Shown in pieces: positions 45,135 through 53,354 of a DNA stretch of 64,000 bases. The position numbers were made by a program, and so were the translations under genes. Source of the stretch: a virus. Under the pieces are notes generated by a model. The model made no database searches. It had not been told where the DNA came from and was given only the letters and a program-made list of their open reading frames with translations. Location: positions 62,001 through 126,000 of IMG/VR virus record IMGVR_UViG_3300029984_000001; one strand, given 5' to 3'. Numbering within the stretch: position 1 is the first letter of the stretch; each line of letters starts with the position of its first letter.

Positions 45135-46310
45135 ATGAAAATTGAAAGTGTAGTCAAAGATAAATTATATACTTTAGTAAGTAAACAATATGAATTGAAT
45201 AAAGATAAATTAAAAAAATGTTTTGGTAGATTCGTTGAAAAAAGACAAGAAGATCTGTATGATATAGCCCCTGCTTCAAGAATATATTTTGGACAAGAAG
45301 ATATAGACGATTTCTTTAATTCCTTAGGTATGGCAGAAAAAGATGTCGTGGAGATTGTAAAAAATACATATTATTATCCTATAGCCAACTTCAATCCTAG
45401 AGCAGCTAAAGATTCGTTCACTTGTACTATATTATGCTTAGTAAGATATAGTTTATTACATAAACTAGAAAAAGAATTAGAAATGTATACTGCTTATATG
45501 TCATTCTCTGGTAAATTCTACCCATCAATACATTATTCATCTTTTCCTAAAGTACAACCTTCTGAATATAGACATGTAATAGAATATGTTGTTAATCATG
45601 AATTAAGTGGAAGGTTTGATATAAAGAAAGAGGGTAATGTATTTAAAGCTGTGCGTTCTATAGGAAGTACTTGGTATAATACTTATGGTAGTAAATTCAA
45701 ATCATTTGATGATGAAGATGTAGTTTATGTGATTCAACAATTACATAATAGAATCAAATCATTTATACAAAATATTGCTGAAGTATACTATGATGTATAT
45801 GCAAAGAAAGATACATATTTAACATATGATAGTGATAATTTATCAGATACCAGTTATCATCTGGCTGATAATGATTCATTAAGAATGGAAAGAATATTAG
45901 AAAAGTCTATGACTTATATGAATAATAATAGAGTTAATTATACATGGTGTATATCATCATCAGATCAATATGTAAGTGCTGACGAATTAAGAGAAATAAT
46001 GACATCTATAATAAATGAATCTAGTAATATACCAGATATGAGAGAATTTATAAGATGTATGTTGACAGTATTCTTTTCTCAATCAGACACTAAAGATATT
46101 AATGATCCACATTTTTTAGCTTTATCTATTGTTCCTAAACCAAATACAAAGGATCAATATGAAATAAGAAAGAAAGAAATTGTAGAGAAATGGTTAGATG
46201 AAAATTCACCACAATATAGAAAGAGAAGAAATAGACCTGCTACAGCATCTTCTTATCAAAAAGCTGTAGTGAAATATGTAGCTCTATGTGTATATAATGT
46301 AAACAAGTAA
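45135..46310 (+). CDS. Hypothetical protein, 391 aa
   Basis: ATG start after ATAGAGGTG. The protein is mainly helical, with many Tyr and Ser and a basic C-terminus (Q-Y-R-K-R-R-N-R-P-A). No enzyme motif recognised. It is an isolated unit with a late-type promoter and strong terminators on both sides, lying between topoisomerase and small early genes. It may be a structural or transcription-related factor; the sequence alone does not decide. Confidence 0.6.
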   Translation: MKIESVVKDKLYTLVSKQYELNKDKLKKCFGRFVEKRQEDLYDIAPASRIYFGQEDIDDFFNSLGMAEKDVVEIVKNTYYYPIANFNPRAAKDSFTCTILCLVRYSLLHKLEKELEMYTAYMSFSGKFYPSIHYSSFPKVQPSEYRHVIEYVVNHELSGRFDIKKEGNVFKAVRSIGSTWYNTYGSKFKSFDDEDVVYVIQQLHNRIKSFIQNIAEVYYDVYAKKDTYLTYDSDNLSDTSYHLADNDSLRMERILEKSMTYMNNNRVNYTWCISSSDQYVSADELREIMTSIINESSNIPDMREFIRCMLTVFFSQSDTKDINDPHFLALSIVPKPNTKDQYEIRKKEIVEKWLDENSPQYRKRRNRPATASSYQKAVVKYVALCVYNVNK

Positions 46311-46337
46311 GGGAACTAATTAGTTCCCTTATATTTT
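46309..46337 (+). terminator. Intrinsic terminator
   Basis: Stem AAGGGAACTAA / TTAGTTCCCTT followed by ATATTTTAG, directly at the stop of the 391-residue gene. Confidence 0.82.
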
Positions 46338-46359
46338 AGATTGTAAAAGTAAATTAATA

Positions 46360-46381
46360 TAGTTATATATTATAGATATGA
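46360..46381 (+). promoter_or_regulatory. Early-type phage promoter, TATATTAT-N5-TG
   Basis: TAGTTATATATTAT, 5 nt, TGA, upstream of the gene at 46415. Confidence 0.75.
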
Positions 46382-46414
46382 ATAAAATATATTATTTAAA
46401 GGAGATGTATTAAA

Positions 46415-46702
46415 ATGAAAAACAAATTTAATCTTATTTTAAACTTAGAAGGTGCTACTGAAAAAGATGTATCTAGTATTATTGGATGTTTGTTAAATGA
46501 GGATGTAAAAGAAATAGAATCTTTAGGTATGAAAATTACATTTGTTAGTTTAGAAAAATACCTTTTAGGTTTTACTGATTTTTCATACAGAAAATTATTA
46601 TGTACAGATTTAGAAACAGGTAAATTAATAATAGATATTACAATGAATCATGATATGGTCACCGATTTCAAAACTGCTATAAGAACTGAATTAAAATTAT
46701 AA
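46415..46702 (+). CDS. Hypothetical protein, 95 aa
   Basis: ATG start after AAAGGAGATGTATTAAA. A small alpha/beta protein (F-N-L-I-L-N-L-E-G-A-T-E-K-D-V ... L-I-I-D-I-T-M-N-H) with no known motif. It heads an early-type transcription unit that continues to 48281. Confidence 0.6.
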   Translation: MKNKFNLILNLEGATEKDVSSIIGCLLNEDVKEIESLGMKITFVSLEKYLLGFTDFSYRKLLCTDLETGKLIIDITMNHDMVTDFKTAIRTELKL

Positions 46703-46716
46703 CATAATTAATAGAA

Positions 46717-46740
46717 TAGAGATTGAGAAATCAATATCTA
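46717..46740 (+). other. Intergenic hairpin with GAAA loop
   Basis: TAGAGATTGA - GAAA - TCAATATCTA forms a 10-bp stem with one mismatch. There is no T tract after it, so an RNA stability or processing element is more likely than a terminator. Confidence 0.4.
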
Positions 46741-46806
46741 TAATATACATAAGAAATGATTGATATAAGAGAGGTAAAATGTTTATTATGAAGGAGAATG
46801 ATAAAA

Positions 46807-46935
46807 ATGGGAATCTTGTTAAAAATGAAAGGTGGAAAATATACTAATGAAGATTTAAGAAATAATATAAATAAGGATACTAAGATAATAGATTTAATAA
46901 TAAACAATAGGAGTGATATAGATGGAAAAAATTAA
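46807..46935 (+). CDS. Small hypothetical protein, 42 aa
   Basis: ATG 46807 follows a good ribosome site (GAAGGAGAATGATAAAA). It encodes M-G-I-L-L-K-M-K-G-G-K-Y-T-N-E-D-L and ends at TAA 46933-46935, overlapping the next gene's start at 46922 by 14 nt. The basic N-terminus and short length give no functional clue. The strong ribosome site and overlap support it being a real coupled gene. Confidence 0.6.
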   Translation: MGILLKMKGGKYTNEDLRNNINKDTKIIDLIINNRSDIDGKN

Positions 46936-47476
46936 AATACCTACTTATTCAAATTTAGTAGGAATAAAAAGTACACAAAAAGAAATGAAGGATGCTGTTT
47001 CAAAATATATACATACAAAAGATAAAGAGAAAATAAAAACAATATTATTAGAAATGAAAGATAGATTTCCTAATGCTAAAAAGATGATAGATGCTATAGA
47101 CAAAATAATAAATGATGAATATATTCTTAATAAATGTGTAGTAAATGAGACTTGTAACACTGGTCTATATACAAATATCAGTGTAACATTATGTCCATTA
47201 AGAGATGAAGAACAATCTGGTTTTAAGTTTTCATTATCATCTCCATTATATTATTCAATATATGAAGAATGGAAACTAGAAAATAAAAATAAGAATGTAT
47301 ATGATTTTATTAAAGAGAATGATATAGAAACTATTTTTATCACAGTAAATACAAATACTAACTTTAGACTTAAAATTTATAATGGGAATAAAAATGATTT
47401 GCTGTATGTTAATTATAAACCAAAATACGATCCACAATATAAAGATATACAATTTATGGAAAGCTTATTCAAATAA
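46922..47476 (+). CDS. Hypothetical protein, 184 aa
   Basis: ATG start after ATAGGAGTGATATAG, overlapping the previous small gene. The N-terminal 60 residues are helical and Lys-rich; the C-terminal part is beta-rich (I-F-I-T-V-N-T-N-T-N-F-R-L-K-I). No family recognised. Followed by a modest terminator. Confidence 0.6.
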   Translation: MEKIKIPTYSNLVGIKSTQKEMKDAVSKYIHTKDKEKIKTILLEMKDRFPNAKKMIDAIDKIINDEYILNKCVVNETCNTGLYTNISVTLCPLRDEEQSGFKFSLSSPLYYSIYEEWKLENKNKNVYDFIKENDIETIFITVNTNTNFRLKIYNGNKNDLLYVNYKPKYDPQYKDIQFMESLFK

Positions 47477-47479
47477 AAA

Positions 47480-47508
47480 TGGGAGCTTAGTCTCCTCTTT
47501 ATTTTTTC
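47480..47508 (+). terminator. Intrinsic terminator (short stem)
   Basis: GGGAG / CTCC stem with a 6-nt loop followed by TCTTTATTTTTT. Confidence 0.6.
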
Positions 47509-47543
47509 TCTTTAAAAACATATTATTAAAGAGGAGGGATTAT

Positions 47544-48281
47544 ATGGCTGATAAAATTGATAATAAATTAAGAAAAGAAATAGAAGCTATTATATATAAA
47601 TTCTTTGATAAGATGGATAAGTCTGAAACTAATAGTGAGTATTATAAAAATCTATTTGCAAAAATGAGTAATGATGATTTTTATAAATTTGCTTCTCTAG
47701 ATTTCCCGTATAGATTTCATCATAAACCTTGGGTAGTTGAACCTACTATGGGTGATATAAAAGAAGCTTTAAATTTTATAGGAGTTCCTTTAATGGAGAA
47801 AGTTTCACTACCTTATATATATAAAGATGAAAACGGGGTAGCAGTAAACTCTAAAGAAGCTTTAGTCATTTATCCTCCTATGAAGAAGATGCAACAATTC
47901 ATTACACATAAAAACTCTGTTGCTATAGATATAGATAATAGAGATATGAAAAATGGTCAATTGTCTGGTGCAGATAAAGGGGGAAAAACTACAGATAGAG
48001 AGTTAGAATCTTTGGGAATACTTGGATTAGATCATTGTCTTGAAGAGTTTTCTGGTCCTAAAGCAGATAGTATGGAAAGTAAATCTTTAATGTATAATAC
48101 TATTTCTACAACTGGTCAAGTATCTAGCAAAGATATACAAACAGATAATACAGATTCATTATCTAGAAATCTCATGAGTGTATATCTAATGGGTGCTAAT
48201 ATAAATAGTAATATAGTCAACCAAGATTATATGTTGCCTTATACAATGAAAGAGAAATCTAGGTCAATAGAAAGGATTTAA
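47544..48281 (+). CDS. RNA polymerase beta-subunit-like phage protein, 245 aa
   Basis: I choose ATG 47544 (M-A-D-K-I-D-N-K) with GAGGAGGG upstream; the frame extends further 5' but has no ribosome site there. Residues about 60-90 (E-P-T-M-G-D-I-K-E-A-L-N-F-I-G-V-P-L-M-E) and 135-200 (N-G-Q-L-S-G-A-D-K-G-G-K-T-T-D-R-E-L-E-S-L ... L-E-E-F-S-G-P-K-A-D-S-M) match a jumbo-phage family annotated as RNA polymerase beta. In bacterial RpoB the corresponding region is T-x-Q-P-L-G-G-K ... G-E-M-E-V-W-A-L near the C-terminus. The beta fragment at 55376 already has its own such region (F-T-S-E-M-E-V-H-D), so this is either a subunit of a second (virion) polymerase or a stand-alone paralogue. Confidence 0.6.
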   Translation: MADKIDNKLRKEIEAIIYKFFDKMDKSETNSEYYKNLFAKMSNDDFYKFASLDFPYRFHHKPWVVEPTMGDIKEALNFIGVPLMEKVSLPYIYKDENGVAVNSKEALVIYPPMKKMQQFITHKNSVAIDIDNRDMKNGQLSGADKGGKTTDRELESLGILGLDHCLEEFSGPKADSMESKSLMYNTISTTGQVSSKDIQTDNTDSLSRNLMSVYLMGANINSNIVNQDYMLPYTMKEKSRSIERI

Positions 48282-48290
48282 AAAATATTA

Positions 48291-48312
48291 CAATTATATA
48301 TTATAACTGTGT
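48291..48312 (+). promoter_or_regulatory. Early-type phage promoter, TATATTAT-N5-TG
   Basis: ACAATTATATATTAT, 5 nt, TGT, upstream of the small gene at 48376. Confidence 0.72.
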
Positions 48313-48375
48313 AATGATAATTAATTTATATAATGTGTTTAACTTTTATATAAGAAGTCTATGGAGGTGAATTAG

Positions 48376-48501
48376 ATGAGTAATAATGGAAAAGAAACTG
48401 GCATTATTCAAGAACAAGGATTTATTGTTCCTGGAGGGTTTGACAAAATCTCTGATGAAGAAAAAGAAAGATTAGAAAAAGAAAGCAGAGATAAAAAATA
48501 A
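48376..48501 (+). CDS. Small hypothetical protein, 41 aa
   Basis: ATG 48376 after ATGGAGGTGAATTAG. Encodes a short acidic/basic peptide: an N-terminal half with G-F-I-V-P-G-G-F, then a charged helix E-E-K-E-R-L-E-K-E-S-R. It is a single-gene unit between an early-type promoter and a strong terminator, typical of small early phage proteins that target host functions, but nothing more specific is visible. Confidence 0.65.
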   Translation: MSNNGKETGIIQEQGFIVPGGFDKISDEEKERLEKESRDKK

Positions 48502-48510
48502 TGTGTTAAA

Positions 48511-48541
48511 AAGATACTAGGAAAACTAGTATCTTATTTTA
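48511..48541 (+). terminator. Intrinsic terminator
   Basis: Stem AAGATACTAG / CTAGTATCTT with a 5-nt loop followed by ATTTTATTA. Confidence 0.88.
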
Positions 48542-48566
48542 TTATAAAGGAGGTATCAAACAGAAC

Positions 48567-48592
48567 GTTATATCTTATTCTTAAGATATAAC
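48567..48592. repeat. Perfect 11-bp inverted repeat upstream of the glucosaminidase gene
   Basis: GTTATATCTTA - TTCT - TAAGATATAAC. There is no T tract, and it lies about 38 nt before the ATG at 48631 and just after an AAAGGAGGT sequence without a reading frame. Candidate operator or leader hairpin. Confidence 0.5.
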
Positions 48593-48630
48593 AATCATAC
48601 AGAGTGTATAAAGGAAAGGATTTGATTTAA

Positions 48631-49398
48631 ATGAATAAGAAACTTTTTATAGTTTACAATATAATTTTAATATCATTAATAATATTTACAGGAGTAGTTT
48701 TACATAAAAATGAAGAATTAAAAACTACTAATACACAATTAGTAGTAAAATCATGGGAAACAGATAAACAGCTAAGTCAAGTTAAAAATGAAATGAATGC
48801 TTATAAAACATTATACACTTCTCAAGAAGGTGATATAAAAGATTATATAGTTTTATATAAGAAAACTAAAACAGAATTAGATAACCTAAAATCACAAATT
48901 TACATATCTAAAGAAAAAGAGAAAAATGCTTCTAGAGGTGATTACATAAATAAAAATCTTAGTGATTATGCAATAATGACTGTAGATGAGATGAACGAAT
49001 GGATAGCAAAGAGAGCACCTAAAGGTAGTCCTTTTATTGGAAAAGGAGAAGTATTTTTAAAGACAGGAGCTGCTAATAAGATAGACCCTAAGCTAATAGT
49101 AGCATTAGCTGGAAATGAATCTGGATGGGGGATGTCTAAATTAGCTAGAGATAAAGGTAATTATTTTAGTATTACCGCATATAATGATAATCCTTATACC
49201 TCAGCAAAAGCATTCAATGGGGATTTTCAAACAAACATATCAGATGGTGTTGCATGGATAAAGAGTAATTTTTATGATAAAGGGAAAACTTCTTTAGCCC
49301 AAATGCAATCTGAAAATAATAAAGCTTATGCCCAAAATAATGATGGTAGTCCTAATAAAGAATGGACTTCTGTTATTTGTAATATAGTTTACCATTAA
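48631..49398 (+). CDS. Membrane-anchored glucosaminidase (GH73-like) lysin, 255 aa
   Basis: ATG start after AAAGGAAAGG. Residues 5-24 are a signal anchor (F-I-V-Y-N-I-I-L-I-S-L-I-I-F-T-G). Residues about 27-95 form a coiled coil. Residues about 115-255 are a glucosaminidase domain: the catalytic Glu at 163 in A-G-N-E-S-G-W-G, and N-Y-F-S-I-T-A-Y-N-D-N-P, the conserved NYFxI block. The family cleaves the glycan strands of peptidoglycan. The membrane anchor and absence of cell-wall-binding repeats suggest it acts from the cell membrane, in lysis or local wall opening, rather than as a free endolysin. Confidence 0.85.
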   Translation: MNKKLFIVYNIILISLIIFTGVVLHKNEELKTTNTQLVVKSWETDKQLSQVKNEMNAYKTLYTSQEGDIKDYIVLYKKTKTELDNLKSQIYISKEKEKNASRGDYINKNLSDYAIMTVDEMNEWIAKRAPKGSPFIGKGEVFLKTGAANKIDPKLIVALAGNESGWGMSKLARDKGNYFSITAYNDNPYTSAKAFNGDFQTNISDGVAWIKSNFYDKGKTSLAQMQSENNKAYAQNNDGSPNKEWTSVICNIVYH

Positions 49399-49404
49399 AA
49401 ATTT

Positions 49405-49428
49405 ATAATATATATTATTTAAAAATGA
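49405..49428 (+). promoter_or_regulatory. Early-type phage promoter (variant spacing)
   Basis: TAATATATATTAT followed by 7 nt and TGA, 15 nt before the tubulin-like gene start. The core is conserved but the spacing is 7 rather than 5. Confidence 0.6.
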
Positions 49429-49442
49429 AGGAGAGATAAATT

Positions 49443-50633
49443 ATGGAAAATTTAAGAAGATTAAACGTTCAATTAATAGGTATAGGTGGAGCAGGAAATA
49501 AAGGTACAATTAATGTTGTAGAAAAAGGTGTACTAGAAAAAGATGATATATTCTTAATCAATTCAACAATGAGAGATGTAGCTCCAGATTATAAAGATAT
49601 AGCATATATCTATGATACTGTAGGTGGTTCTGGTAAAGATATGAAATTTGCTGAATCTTTAGCAAAAAAAGAATTAGAAAGAGGAACTTTGGGTCAACAA
49701 TTAAATGAATGGGTAAAACCAGATACAGATATTGTAGTCATTACAGGAAGTACAGAAGGTGGTACTAATGCTGGTTCTATTTCAGTAATTACTGATTTCA
49801 TATATGATGAATTAGATATTCCAGTGGTTAATATATTATTAACAGGATTTATGAAAGATGCAAGAGGAGTTAAAAATACAATAGATGTATTCAAGAAACT
49901 TAGAATAAAAGAAATAGGTGTCCAAACTATATCCAGTTCAAAGTGTCTAGAAGGTAAAGATATAGTTAAAGCACAACAACACGCTAATGATGAATTAGCT
50001 CAAAGAATATCTATATTAATAACTAAAGGTATTGTTGATAGTGATGATAATATAGATAATACTGACTTATATAATACAGCAGCATTCCCTGGATATATGA
50101 CTATAGAACATATTCCATTACCAAAATTAAAAGATATGAATGCTTTTAATGAAACTTTAAATACAATGATAAATGGTTCTAAGTCGTTAGATATAGATCC
50201 AGAAGAAGATAAAAAGAAAGTTGGTAAAAGAGCAGTATTTATAAACTTAAAAGATGAAAAAGAAAAAATGTTTGTAGATTTTGAATTTGAATCTTTAAAA
50301 GAATATTATGGTGAACCTTATGATAAATTTGATCATATTCAATTTGAAAAAGATCAAGAAAGTTATATATCAGTAATACTTACAGGTATGAATATGCCAT
50401 TGGCTGAATTAATAGATATGGAAAATAAATATAAAATGTTAAATTCTTCTGTAAATAAAGAGGTAGATACATTCGATGAAGTTGTTGCTGATATGAAAAG
50501 TGATGTAGATGATGGTATGTTTGACATAGGTAGAAAAAGAAGAAGACCTAAAGAGAATGTTTCGGGTCCAGAACATATGAAAAAATATGGAGTTAAACAA
50601 GAAGAAAAAGCTAAAGATGATATTTATAAATAA
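49443..50633 (+). CDS. Tubulin/FtsZ-family GTPase (PhuZ/TubZ-like), 396 aa
   Basis: ATG start after GAAGGAGAGATAAATT. The N-terminal nucleotide-binding loop G-I-G-G-A-G-N-K-G (13-21) and the tubulin signature-like loop T-G-S-T-E-G-G-T-N-A-G-S (101-112) identify the tubulin/FtsZ superfamily; the signature is a divergent form of GGGTG(S/T)G. The C-terminal region has a basic stretch (G-R-K-R-R-R-P-K) and a charged tail, as in PhuZ and TubZ. Known phage tubulins form filaments that centre a phage nucleus, transport capsids (PhuZ) or segregate phage DNA (TubZ). Which applies here cannot be told. An early-type promoter precedes it. Confidence 0.85.
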   Translation: MENLRRLNVQLIGIGGAGNKGTINVVEKGVLEKDDIFLINSTMRDVAPDYKDIAYIYDTVGGSGKDMKFAESLAKKELERGTLGQQLNEWVKPDTDIVVITGSTEGGTNAGSISVITDFIYDELDIPVVNILLTGFMKDARGVKNTIDVFKKLRIKEIGVQTISSSKCLEGKDIVKAQQHANDELAQRISILITKGIVDSDDNIDNTDLYNTAAFPGYMTIEHIPLPKLKDMNAFNETLNTMINGSKSLDIDPEEDKKKVGKRAVFINLKDEKEKMFVDFEFESLKEYYGEPYDKFDHIQFEKDQESYISVILTGMNMPLAELIDMENKYKMLNSSVNKEVDTFDEVVADMKSDVDDGMFDIGRKRRRPKENVSGPEHMKKYGVKQEEKAKDDIYK

Positions 50634-50651
50634 AAGGAGATTGATAAATAT

Positions 50652-51536
50652 ATGTTTGAAAACTTGATAGAACATGTTAAGAAACAACCAATCCCAGAAA
50701 AACATTATATAGATATGACTGAATCTAGATTAATGAATCCTAATTTATTGTCTGACAAAATAAAAGATATATCACTATTAGAAGATAATGAATTGCTTCA
50801 ATTACTAATAATTGATTATCCTACTATACTAGAAGAGATAGTTGAGAAGAAGAACGTTGTATATATTAATCTATTCAAGAAACCTAGATTCTTAACCATA
50901 TTTACTAATGCTGTGAGTTATAATATATCAAGAGGAAAACCTTTAGAACCACAAAATAGGATATATATAAATATAATCATATATGATTATATTTGCCATA
51001 CAGAAAAAGATATGATGTTAAAATCATTAATGGCTAATTTATCTAAGATAGTAAATAGAGATATGATTCCTATGATTATGGCTATAGGAATCCCAGAAGA
51101 GTTAGCATGTACAATTTCTATAGCAAGATATTCATCTAGACAAGAATATATTAATATAAAAAGAGTTAATCTAATTATACTTGGTTCTCCATTAGAATTA
51201 ATGACAGAACAAATGATAGTGGATTTAATAAGTGTTATATATGATAAGATGCCAATATTATTTGAAACAATAATGTTTGATCACACTATAGATAATGATA
51301 ACACTGAAGATGAGGGTGAAATCTACAGTAGAATTTCAAATGCAATATTAACTCATTTAGAGAATATGACTTTGGAAAATATCACTACAGTGTTAAAGAT
51401 GTATTCAAATGATTATGTGTTATTACATTCAAATGAAGATGTAAGATTTAGTTTAAGAAGCATAAACAATACTGATTTTCCAAGGATTAACCAAACGGTT
51501 GATTCAATGATTATGAAGGGTGAATACATTCCATAA
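50652..51536 (+). CDS. Hypothetical protein, 294 aa
   Basis: ATG start after AAAAGGAGATTGATAAATAT, 18 nt after the tubulin-like gene and therefore probably co-transcribed. Mostly helical, rich in Ile, Met and acidic residues. No motif recognised. Its position makes it a candidate partner or regulator of the filament protein, but virion or other roles are equally possible. A strong terminator follows. Confidence 0.6.
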   Translation: MFENLIEHVKKQPIPEKHYIDMTESRLMNPNLLSDKIKDISLLEDNELLQLLIIDYPTILEEIVEKKNVVYINLFKKPRFLTIFTNAVSYNISRGKPLEPQNRIYINIIIYDYICHTEKDMMLKSLMANLSKIVNRDMIPMIMAIGIPEELACTISIARYSSRQEYINIKRVNLIILGSPLELMTEQMIVDLISVIYDKMPILFETIMFDHTIDNDNTEDEGEIYSRISNAILTHLENMTLENITTVLKMYSNDYVLLHSNEDVRFSLRSINNTDFPRINQTVDSMIMKGEYIP

Positions 51537-51548
51537 TATAAAAGAAGC

Positions 51549-51578
51549 AAAAGGGTATAAAAACCCTTTTGTTTTTTG
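51549..51578 (+). terminator. Intrinsic terminator
   Basis: Stem AAAAGGGT / ACCCTTTT followed by GTTTTTTG. Confidence 0.88.
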
Positions 51579-51596
51579 TGTAAATATTTAAAATTA

Positions 51597-51618
51597 TAAT
51601 TGTATATTATAATAGTGA
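51597..51618 (+). promoter_or_regulatory. Early-type phage promoter, TATATTAT-N5-TG
   Basis: ATAATTGTATATTAT, 5 nt, TGA, upstream of the gene at 51658. Confidence 0.72.
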
Positions 51619-51657
51619 ATAAATATATAATAATTTTAAAGAAGGAAGTGTATTAAT

Positions 51658-52488
51658 ATGGAAAAAGATAATGTAAAATCGTCTAAAGAAATTGAAAGTA
51701 ATATAAAAGAAATAGGGTTAGAAAAAATTAATATAATAATAGATGATGTACGAATACAAAATAATAACCCAAATGTAGAAGGTGATAGAGATTTATCTAT
51801 TTTATCATTAGAATCTAGTATAGATAAAGAATATATTAAAGAATTTAATAGAGTAAAACCTTTAACAAACAATGAACTGAACGAAATAAAAAAGTATGCA
51901 GATGAACAATTAGAAGAGATTGGTTTAGAAAAAGGATTATTAGATAAATTTATAGATGGATATAAAATAAGATTTAATACCACTAAAGTAGGTTTTAATG
52001 AAATAGATGCACCTATTCACAGAACAACATTATTACATTATGCAGGTATAAATAATATTCAATCGCAAATGAATGGTGGGTATAATAACAATATTAATTA
52101 TACTAATGTATATTATACAAATCCATATGTAGATTATAATGAAAGTACCCTTAATACATTATTATTACTACTCAGCGATAATATGTTTGATACATCACCA
52201 TCTGAAAGAAAGTTTAAAAAAATAAGAATATATTTTTGTAGAGATAACAATAAAAATGTAAATCTTGTTATATCCTTTAGATCATTTTATAAATCTTTAT
52301 GGGATCAAGCTCCAGAAGGATTTGTAAGACAAATATCTATCCCTTTAGTTATGAATGGTGAAATAGAAAATAAAATATCAATGTTTAAACAAGATATATC
52401 AGCAGGATATTCAATAGATAATGATTGGTTAAATATATTAGTAGAAAAAATAAAAGAATGGTTTGGAATAGAAATAAATTTAGTATAA
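51658..52488 (+). CDS. Hypothetical protein, 276 aa
   Basis: ATG start after AAGGAAGTGTATTAAT. An acidic N-terminal third (S-K-E-I-E-S-N-I-K-E) precedes an Asn/Tyr-rich middle (G-G-Y-N-N-N-I-N-Y-T-N-V-Y-Y-T) and a C-terminal alpha/beta part. No family recognised. First gene of an early unit of five to six small genes ending at 53667. Confidence 0.6.
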   Translation: MEKDNVKSSKEIESNIKEIGLEKINIIIDDVRIQNNNPNVEGDRDLSILSLESSIDKEYIKEFNRVKPLTNNELNEIKKYADEQLEEIGLEKGLLDKFIDGYKIRFNTTKVGFNEIDAPIHRTTLLHYAGINNIQSQMNGGYNNNINYTNVYYTNPYVDYNESTLNTLLLLLSDNMFDTSPSERKFKKIRIYFCRDNNKNVNLVISFRSFYKSLWDQAPEGFVRQISIPLVMNGEIENKISMFKQDISAGYSIDNDWLNILVEKIKEWFGIEINLV

Positions 52489-52503
52489 AGGAAGTGTATT
52501 AAC

Positions 52504-53040
52504 ATGAAAAATGAAATACAAAAATGTATAGTGCGGTTAACTAATAAATTATCAGAAAGTAATTTATCTGAATGCTCATCTGATTTTAAAGTAAATAAAA
52601 ATAAAAAGGCTTTTGATGAATTTTATAAAGTCTTATCACAACATATAGATTTTAACAATTTAACTAAAAAAGAAGTCGAAGAATTAGGATTTAAATTATA
52701 TGATAAAGAGTATAGTTTATGGCGTATACCTTTATATCTATACCCAATTTTACCAGAAGGTTTAGAAATAAAATCTATTGATAATATTAAAAGAATAGTA
52801 GGTAAAGATAATATAGATCCAGATCATAGGTCTGGATATATTGCTTATAATATAAATATAAACAATGATATAAATAAAGTAAACATATTAGATAAATACA
52901 ATAATTTATTAAAAGATGGTTGGGGACACATAAGATTAGAAATTATAGAAGATGAAGAATTTGGTAAAGCTATGGTTGAAGATGGAGATGGTAGACCAGT
53001 TTCATTTTCTTATAATAAAGATACTGGAAATTGGGAATAA
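52504..53040 (+). CDS. Hypothetical protein, 178 aa
   Basis: ATG start after AAAGGAAGTGTATTAAC. Charged N-terminal helices and a C-terminal beta region (D-G-D-G-R-P-V-S-F-S-Y). No motif recognised. Part of the early unit 51658-53667. Confidence 0.6.
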   Translation: MKNEIQKCIVRLTNKLSESNLSECSSDFKVNKNKKAFDEFYKVLSQHIDFNNLTKKEVEELGFKLYDKEYSLWRIPLYLYPILPEGLEIKSIDNIKRIVGKDNIDPDHRSGYIAYNININNDINKVNILDKYNNLLKDGWGHIRLEIIEDEEFGKAMVEDGDGRPVSFSYNKDTGNWE

Positions 53041-53058
53041 TTAAAAGGGGGTGTATAT

Positions 53059-53322
53059 ATGAAAAATAAAAATTTTCCATTGAAAGGAAAAATAATAAAT
53101 ACAAATAATTCTGAATTTAATATTGAAGATATACCAATATTAAATAGTAGTATTACTATATTTTCTGATTTACCAGAAATAGATTCAAATATTAAAAAGA
53201 TGAATGAAAATATATTTATATCAAAACCAATAAAAATATCAGAGTCTCATATAGATTTTCTAACTAGAATGACATTGGAGAGTTTATTTAAAAACTTAAA
53301 AGAAAGTGATAGAGAAATATAA
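53059..53322 (+). CDS. Hypothetical protein, 87 aa
   Basis: ATG start after AAAGGGGGTGTATAT. A short protein with Asn/Ile-rich first half and a helical C-terminus (T-R-M-T-L-E-S-L-F-K-N-L-K-E). No family recognised. Part of the early unit. Confidence 0.55.
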   Translation: MKNKNFPLKGKIINTNNSEFNIEDIPILNSSITIFSDLPEIDSNIKKMNENIFISKPIKISESHIDFLTRMTLESLFKNLKESDREI

Positions 53323-53354
53323 TTTAGATAAAATATTAGGAGGATTTGATTGAT

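Noticed and set aside
47382-47543. Longer N-terminus for the RpoB-like gene
   Set aside because: No ribosome site before 47382; the region overlaps the preceding gene and a terminator, while GAGGAGGG precedes ATG 47544.
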